This document shows positions 57,650 through 64,000 of a DNA stretch of 64,000 bases, piece after piece. How positions within the stretch are numbered: position 1 is the stretch's first letter; each line of letters begins with the position of its first letter. A model generated the notes under the pieces. The model was not told where the DNA came from. It was given only the letters and a program-made list of their open reading frames with translations, and did not search any database. Origin of the DNA: Reticulitermes lucifugus (Eukaryota; Arthropoda; Insecta; Blattodea; Rhinotermitidae); NCBI GenBank assembly GCA_026260175.1, contig JAKCWW010001925.1, positions 1 to 64,000 of the forward strand, in the 5' to 3' direction. The translations under genes and the position numbers were made by a program.

Positions 57650-59370
57650 TTTAAGTAATAAAAATTAGGGAAAGGTGTCACTTGTGAGGCTTAGGTGTCT
57701 GTGATGATAATATTGACACGGCTCGTTCAGGAACAGAATTTGAGGGCGTTGTGCTGTATACCACGCTTTGGCCGGGAGTTCCGGTTTAAGATACGTGATC
57801 TTAAAATTTGGAAACAAAACTGATCCATGCCACTGACGCACAAATCTCAATTACACAGCAGACAATTCTCTGCCTTCATTCAGTACTACTCAGGTGTGCG
57901 AACGTTTCTTCAGTCCTTCGAAATATGGAACTCGGTAGCTACCACAAGGACAAGAAGTTATCCCTAATTGAAAGTGTCCTATCTTCCACCTACTGAATTC
58001 ATTACGGCAACCTGAAATATACATGACTACGGAACGTTTGGTATTTTTCGAACTTAGGTGTGTGTGTGTGTGGGAGAAGCTTAGGGAAGGCTGTACGTCT
58101 AGCCGTGTCAGACACGCCTTTTAACTAATTAATTTACTGGAAGCATACTTACATATTTAAGAGTTTCAGAAAATAATTTACACGTATTTTCTCTTATGCC
58201 ATCTGCCATGAACAAAACAACCACCTGTCCTAGGAATTATAACACAATTACGTAGTATATACCACTGCAGGTAGACCCATCAGATGTGTCAGGAATCATT
58301 TTCAAACTAACGAACAGTGCAAAACTTGCTTTTATTCTCAGAGATACTACACTTCTTTACTGGTTCCAGGCCTACCTCTTTTGTGAATGTGGCACAGACA
58401 GACGTTTCACTGCTTGCTGTCCAAAGCTTCTGACGTCCTAGGTGGCTCGTATGTTAGCTTAAAAACACGGCAACCCGTGTCGTAGCCTCACCAGGCTTCA
58501 GGTGTTCGAAAAAACGCTTTCGACATCGCTAATATTTTTATCAGACATTTAAGCTAGGTCCTCAGAAATTGCGCTTCTCTTTCCTATGCGACATTGACTG
58601 CCGTAATCTTCTACGACAAACAGAAGAGAGGGCAATGTTTCTTGTTACTAACTCAGCGCTTGCACGTTGGCTGGTTGGTATGTATGGGTCAAATAAATTT
58701 TAAGGAAAATAGTTTTCTATTCTGTGGTGGAACACAACTATGATTTTTGTTCCATATCATGTAAACTGGCTTTCGCGTGTTCAGATGAGACCTAAAAGTA
58801 GCATATAGTAAACTGACCAATGAATATTTGAGCTTCATAGAAGCGGATTAATGGAAGATCACCTCTGAAGTATTAGATGCACGTAAACTAGATTATAAAC
58901 AGAGTTTGAAATCAAAATAAATTACAAACCAACCAACAGAGAATGGTTAATCAATTTTGAACAACTTTTCCATTTTAAGTTAATATACTGTTTATCTTAA
59001 TGTTATACTGATGCGTACTATATTAACAATAAGAGCACTGAAAAATATGTGTTATTGTAAGTAACGTTTATGAAATATGTGATACCCTAATGATGAACAG
59101 ATGGGCTAACAAAATGTTACTAATACTCGTGTAATAAATTTGTGTTCCAGAATTTACGTCCAGCTTTGGTTGTGTAGACGGACAGAAACATAAACAAGCA
59201 CAAGTTCTTGTAAAAATAAAATATTCTAAATAAAGAACTTGCTTCTGAGCTTTTGAGGTCGGTGTTTTGGACGCTTCATTCTTATAAATTTGTCTAGAAG
59301 TCTAACCATGAAGGGGCACATTCTAAATATTTAAATGTTGAAGAGCTAATTCTTCTAGACTGTGAAGCCA
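57650..59370. other. No gene seen
   Basis: Short frames only. A (GT)7 tract lies at 58059-58073. Confidence 0.45.
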
Positions 59371-59379
59371 CGCAGTCTG

Positions 59380-59480
59380 TTTTAAGTATGTCAACATTTC
59401 AGAGAATCCTCCTGCTTCCATCATTTATCTATTCTGATGGTGGAATCAGCTGGATCTACTGAAATGTACGGCGTCACATC
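59380..59480 (-). repeat. FWxV-type interspersed repeat, small fragment
   Basis: The minus strand gives NDGSRRIL then NVDILK, similar to DDGGSKHLRNVGKLL. The match is short; class by analogy with the 13.99-kb copy. Confidence 0.3.
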
Positions 59481-59489
59481 CCAGGAGGT

Positions 59490-61105
59490 CACTCAGTGAG
59501 ATATTTAAACTGTTCTTAAATGAATATTAATGTGTGTTAAGGATACCAACAAAAGTTAAAATTAGCTACGTAAATACAATGAAACAGGAAATGGTGAGAT
59601 GTAGTGGAGTAGTGCAGAAGAGAAATGAGTAGCCTTTAAATGTAAATCAGGAGCAAGTAGAATTTCCGCGTAGGCTAGACTTAGAAGTGCAGTAGTAAGG
59701 AAGACGACGAGCTAAATAATGTAGCCCTCGTCCCTGCTAGTGCAAATGACACAGAAATCTGACTTCTTTTTCTCGCCTTTTTGTCCTGTCTTTTTGCGTC
59801 CGGAAGAAAGCAGCAATATCCTTGGCTTGTGTAATGCAAATGAGAATTCCCGTAATGTAAAGGGTAAATTTCCGAAATTAAACCTACCTCTTAACTAAAA
59901 GAAAATAAGAAGAGTAAAAAGAACAAGAAGGAGAATGATAAAAGTAAAAAATTCCTCGTTTACACCACTCCATTCCTTGAGATCGGGGTCGGGGCTGTGT
60001 ACACAGCACGCCATTTCTCATGGGAAGAGAAATTGCGGTAAAGTTAAAAATGTCCGTCGTAGCTGTCACCCTTAAGTTGAGTTACTTTAATAAAAGACGA
60101 CACCCACAATATAAAATATTGGATGGGTAAGAATTTATGGAGTCTTGGGCGCTGTTTGGTAGATACACTATACAAGTCGGTCGGTAGCCTATCAGCTTAT
60201 GCATATGTGAAGAGAAATAGCAGCATTCCTAAAAGGGACATATTTATTTATTACCATTTTTGTAAGAGTGTATCCTCATTGTAAGTTATGTTTCATTGTT
60301 TAACCTACCTACTTAATATTTAGATAGATTTTTCAAAATCTGTACCCATCTATGTGTGATAGAAAGTCAAAATACTCGTATGGGCATGGTTTTGGTACTG
60401 TTAAAGTTAAATTCCCTACATTTATCTACTTGTACTATCTGCTATTCTTCGTATTTTGTAATCGTATGCAACTGACGGTTCGGATTTTTAACAAACTCAA
60501 AAGTCTATGATCTGTAAATTAAGATAAAATTTATTAATAACATATTGTAAGCAAGAAGATGATTATTTACAGATTTCGTTTACGTTTTTAGATTAGCCTA
60601 ATTTCAGTAACAAATTAATTATAACTACGAAAAGAAAGTTAAATACATGCATATTTGGTTGCAATATGGGGCCTTGACTCTGCAAAAGGAGCGTCATTAA
60701 ATTTGCTTACCCTTCTAAAGTCATTTCTTGATCAAAAATATTGTGGAATTGTATTAAATGGTGTTCGTGAGGCTAATTTTTAAGGAATGTGAGCTGAGGA
60801 CCCCCGTGATGTTATTATCAATGGTAGGGCTATGGCAATACTGAGGTGGATTGTTTCTGATAGCGTTACAGCAAATTGGTTACAAATCCGTCCATTAGGT
60901 ACGTACGTTATTAATTACAGTACAGAGCCATGGAAACTCTGCAACAGACCTCATCTCACCCAGAAGAACGAAGGTGTTTTTCTAAGTCCAAATATATTGA
61001 GCAAGAATTCAACTCGGTTCTCAGTTTTGAGGATTTTGATCGGCAAGGATAATAGAGCCTTTAGATAGGACGGTTTGGTTTAAAAGGCTTTTGGCGTGAT
61101 GTGTT
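59490..61105. other. No gene seen
   Basis: The 78-codon frame at 60832-61068 shows no family motif; rest AT-rich. Confidence 0.45.
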
Positions 61106-61110
61106 ACAGG

Positions 61111-61214
61111 TGTATGTTTATTTAGCTCTTTAATCACACCAATTTTATATTACATACGTTTTTATCTAATTTTATAAACTTGTTGGTGTGACTGAAGAGC
61201 TAAATAAACATACA
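61111..61214. repeat. 104-bp hairpin: 32-bp arms, 40-bp loop
   Basis: The left arm (61111-61142, tgtatgtttatttagctctt...) and the right arm (61183-61214) are complementary at 30 of 32 positions without gaps. The loop is AT-rich. The flanks do not pair and show no clear target-site duplication. Candidates are a very small MITE or a hairpin RNA precursor; sequence alone does not decide. Confidence 0.85.
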
Positions 61215-61339
61215 TTTGGGATTAATACACCAACTGGGATGTTCTATATTAGATGATATGTTACAGTAGGCTTCAATGGCGTTTCGGAAATTTTCTATCA
61301 TCTTAGCTTGATTACATGAAAAGTTTAAAAATTCCTACG

Positions 61340-61530
61340 GTGTCTTGCAAGGATGCACAAATCCCGGGCACCAGGTTGCTCGGACGACTAAATGTTGTAC
61401 CTAAGTGCTTAATATTTGTGGGTCTTTTGTGTGGAATTTTCTTCATGCCACCATTCTGGAGCCTAAAATTTTCATGGGGCTAATAGGTTTTTCGAAGACT
61501 TGTGTATCCCAGATGTAAAGACAATAGGAC
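61340..61530 (+). repeat. Unclassified interspersed repeat, copy 2 of 2
   Basis: It repeats the order found at 22355-22540: gcacaaatcccgggcaccag, gacgactaaat, aatatttgtgggtc, ccaccattctggagccta, ttcatggggc. The two copies share orientation and length. Confidence 0.65.
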
Positions 61531-61534
61531 GATG

Positions 61535-61825
61535 GACAGTGTCCCTAGACAAACGTAAATAATTTATGGCTTACAAGCTCCAATCGGTATGACCCTGACA
61601 GCTAAATCGTGGTTCTGGAAACGCCCTTCCCTATTAAATAATTTTGGTCTCTATAACGAAGGTAGATTAAATAATGCGTATCCCACTTGGTAATTCATTT
61701 AAAGAACGTTATTCATATTTTGGAAAACGTAAACTCAGACACTCGTCCCCGTTCGTCATTTTACTATGCCCTGAAGCCTTATGGAAGTATGTGGGAGCAT
61801 AAATAAATTTCCCGATCAGATATAA
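61535..61825. other. No gene seen
   Basis: AT-rich spacer before the mariner relic. Confidence 0.4.
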
Positions 61826-61829
61826 CTTC

Positions 61830-62900
61830 TAGTAAAAAGAAAATTTATTGACCCTAACAGTCACACTAGACGTACTTCTCTTCTTCACATACACACTTGC
61901 TTCAGCTATCCTGCTATTGCTGGAAGAAATTCTTGAATCTCATTTTTGGTATGGCTGTGAGACCTGGCATACCTTTGTTTTGAATTTCATCTACGGACAA
62001 AACATTATGATCTTTGAGCCATGTCCTTATACTTTGCAAGTTCCAAAAGTCGCACTGAGCGAGATCTAGAAAATACGGTGTCTGGGATGTGGCTGGAGTT
62101 TAATTCCTCACCAAAAACTGTTACATTTATAGGCAGGTGTGAAGATGAGCTTGGTTATGGTGCAAGAAACAATTGTTTCCGTCGAATGTTTTATCAACAT
62201 TTTCAGAGATTTTATATAAAAAAGTGAAATTTACCGTCTGTTCTACAGGACAAACTCTTTGTGTACTACAGTCACATTGTCTGTAACAACGATAGTCATG
62301 ACCTTCTACTGAGATTTGTTGATCTGTAACTTTTCATTCGGGATGATATATTGGTGTGCCATTCGGAGGAATAAAATTTCATCAACACCGTATTTAAATA
62401 CCCAAGATTAGACTCCAAGAATAATGTTCGATAGGCGGACTGCTTCGTGCGCTTATCATTCAAAGCTTCCAGCTGCAATCGTCTTCCTGTTACCAATTTT
62501 TTCATTAGTCACGATGTGTAACATAAATTTCGCTCGCACGCACAGACACACACACACATATATACACAGCATTGACAGATAGTCTTTGCTAAGAATCGCT
62601 ATACATGAGGTGGCACTTTTGTTTGCTTTCCGTTCAATCGTCTCACATTGATCTGATATCACTATTGTGCGAACATAGGCTACATTTTCAACGTTCCTTG
62701 TTGTTGTTGGCTTGCCGCAGGGCTTCTCATATTCTAGTGGTTGAGTGCTTTTGAATTGTTTGTATCAGAAGTAAACAACGGATTCTGAAGAACGTCATCT
62801 CCAGAAAGGGCAATGAAGCTTACAAAAATTTCCTTTGGTAATTTCCCTGTTTCGCAAAACAATTGACCTTTCCCCTATATACAGACTGAGATATTGCAAC
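61830..62900 (-). pseudogene. Mariner-family transposase, full length but inactive
   Basis: On the minus strand the relic starts near 62880 (FCETGKLPKEIFVSF, GDDVLQNPL) and continues with PTTTRNVENVAYVRTIVISD of the DNA-binding domain. After a CA-rich microsatellite come AKFMLHIVTNEKIGNRKTIA, then GYLNTVLMKFYSSEW, the block KVMTIVVTDNVTVVHKEFV, FLHHNQAHLHT, and LDLAQCDFWNL, WLKDHNVLSVDEIQ, MRFKNFFQQ. In the second catalytic block Asn (codon complementary to 62154-62156) stands where HHDN has Asp; the third Asp (CDF) is kept. Many frame changes and stops. Total span equals one mariner. Short frames around 62.0-62.66 kb are pieces or shadows of it. Confidence 0.8.
62533..62570. repeat. CA/TA-rich microsatellite inside the mariner
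   Basis: The tract cgcacgcacagacacacaca runs into catatatacaca and lies between the DNA-binding and catalytic parts of the minus-strand mariner. Confidence 0.85.
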
Positions 62901-62904
62901 GAGC

Positions 62905-63565
62905 GCTGGCGAAACACTTCTAATCTACTGCTCACTGCCTCTCACTAACATGTCTCAATTTATTTACACTTGCTCAGCAGACAGGGCAAAGTCAACCCCT
63001 AGTATTCAAAGCCTCGCTTTACGAGCAAAGGCAGCAATCTCGATACGACTGAATTTCCTGTGTGTTGGATCCTCCCACGTAGAATTGTAACTACATGCGT
63101 TCTTAAACTAAAACCACATAGAGGTGAAGGGGAAGCTTCAGTAATCACTTTGGAGAATTTATATTTAAATTTCGTTTTGAAATTATATGAGACAAGCAGT
63201 TTTTATCTAGCTCACGATACGGTGGAATAGCGGGCCTTTTTTAATTGAAGAAAGATGCTTTGCATTCGATGAAGTGCATAAATTGTGACTGTTTTTTTGA
63301 CTACCTATTTCTCAAGGAGATATCCTCATTAAGCCAGTTTCATATACAATGATCCATGATGATTTACATGCTTTCACTTTCCATTTCTCTCAGTAGGATA
63401 CTGAACTAAGAGTGCTAACATCCTCTCTCTTACCACTTCTAGCTTGAGCCCAAACAAAACTTGTAACTCAGTCTCACAATTTCTATTCACGAACTTATCA
63501 GTTTCGTGGATGTGTATGTAACAAGCAAGAGACTAGAATTTTCAAATAATAGCGATTAATGTAGT
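62905..63565. other. No gene seen
   Basis: AT-rich; nothing recognised. Confidence 0.4.
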
Positions 63566-63571
63566 TGTTAT

Positions 63572-63805
63572 GAGGCTAACGGTTGGACTCCGAACAACCT
63601 GGTTTGATTCGCAGGAATGGCGAGGGATTTATGTTTTCTTCAAAAGATCCAGACCGTTTTCGGATCCCACCTTACCTCCAAATTAGAGGGCGAAGTGTGC
63701 TATTTACTCGGGCATATAGAGACCGCAGTATGTAGCTGACCACTCATCTCCATCTCTCTCCCACGTTAAGAATGAATGAAGATACAACGCCACACAACCC
63801 TATGC
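63572..63805 (+). mobile_element. SINE family B copy
   Basis: Head gaggctaacggttggactcc with B-box-like ggtttgattcgcagg; body ttcaaaagatccagaccgtt, cggatcccaccttacctcca; distal agctgaccactcatctccat and cccacgttaagaatgaatga. The central CCGGGGTAAAGCGG block is eroded. Confidence 0.75.
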
Positions 63806-64000
63806 CTTCTTACCTTGCACAGGGACACACCAATGTGTCGTCGCGATACTACTTGTTTTGTGGACTACAATGATTATATTTCTCTTACAAGACTTTACGA
63901 CCCAACGGGTCGATTCTCCATACAGGCAGAGAGTTATGTCTTTCCCGTTATGTACGGATCGACTCTGGAACCCAAATAACCTCGTCCTATCTGATGGTCA

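Overview
The window looks like intergenic DNA from an insect with a large, repeat-rich genome. It is strongly AT-rich, ORFs are short and scattered, and I find no convincing intact host gene. The evidence for an insect is a set of decayed mobile elements of types I know from insects: tRNA-derived SINEs, mariner and IS630/Tc1-like transposases, a MULE/FLYWCH-type transposase, a Jockey-like LINE, many LINE reverse-transcriptase tails ending in a GRPRRRW-type motif, and an interspersed repeat whose translation carries an 'FWxVT' or 'RNVGKLLP'-like signature. The mixture most resembles cockroach or termite genomes (Blattodea), but that assignment rests on remembered family resemblance, not on a search.

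Layout. 0-8 kb: a MULE-type transposase relic at the left edge, a SINE (family A), a degenerate 18-19 bp minisatellite at 3.2 kb, a LINE tail, and a faint zinc-finger-like relic. 8-16 kb: further SINE relics and a cluster at 13.9-15.8 kb holding two FWxV-repeat relics, two SINE-A copies and a recent 42-bp tandem array with nine CACGTG sites. 18-30 kb: family-B SINEs on both strands, an IS630/Tc1-like transposon on the minus strand at 20 kb, a ~300-bp fold-back (MITE-like) element at 26.2-26.5 kb, and several LINE tails. 31-33 kb: a decayed copy of a repeated arthropod ORF of unknown function. 37-48 kb: LINE tails, SINE-B copies and a mariner at 43 kb. 48-55 kb: the densest part, with an internally deleted mariner and a Jockey-like LINE split into two oppositely oriented halves that share an exact 286-bp inverted duplication. 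55-64 kb: mostly featureless, then a 104-bp near-perfect hairpin, a second copy of an unclassified repeat, a third full-length but dead mariner and a last SINE-B.

No genes here work together as a pathway. The recognisable coding sequence is transposase or reverse transcriptase, and nearly all of it is clearly broken. In the four DDE transposons whose catalytic motifs can be read, at least one active-site aspartate is replaced. The most interesting structures are the LINE inversion with its 286-bp arms, the CACGTG-bearing tandem array born inside an older repeat, the fold-back element and the 61.1-kb hairpin. All coordinates for decayed elements are approximate to tens of bases because boundaries were judged by eye.
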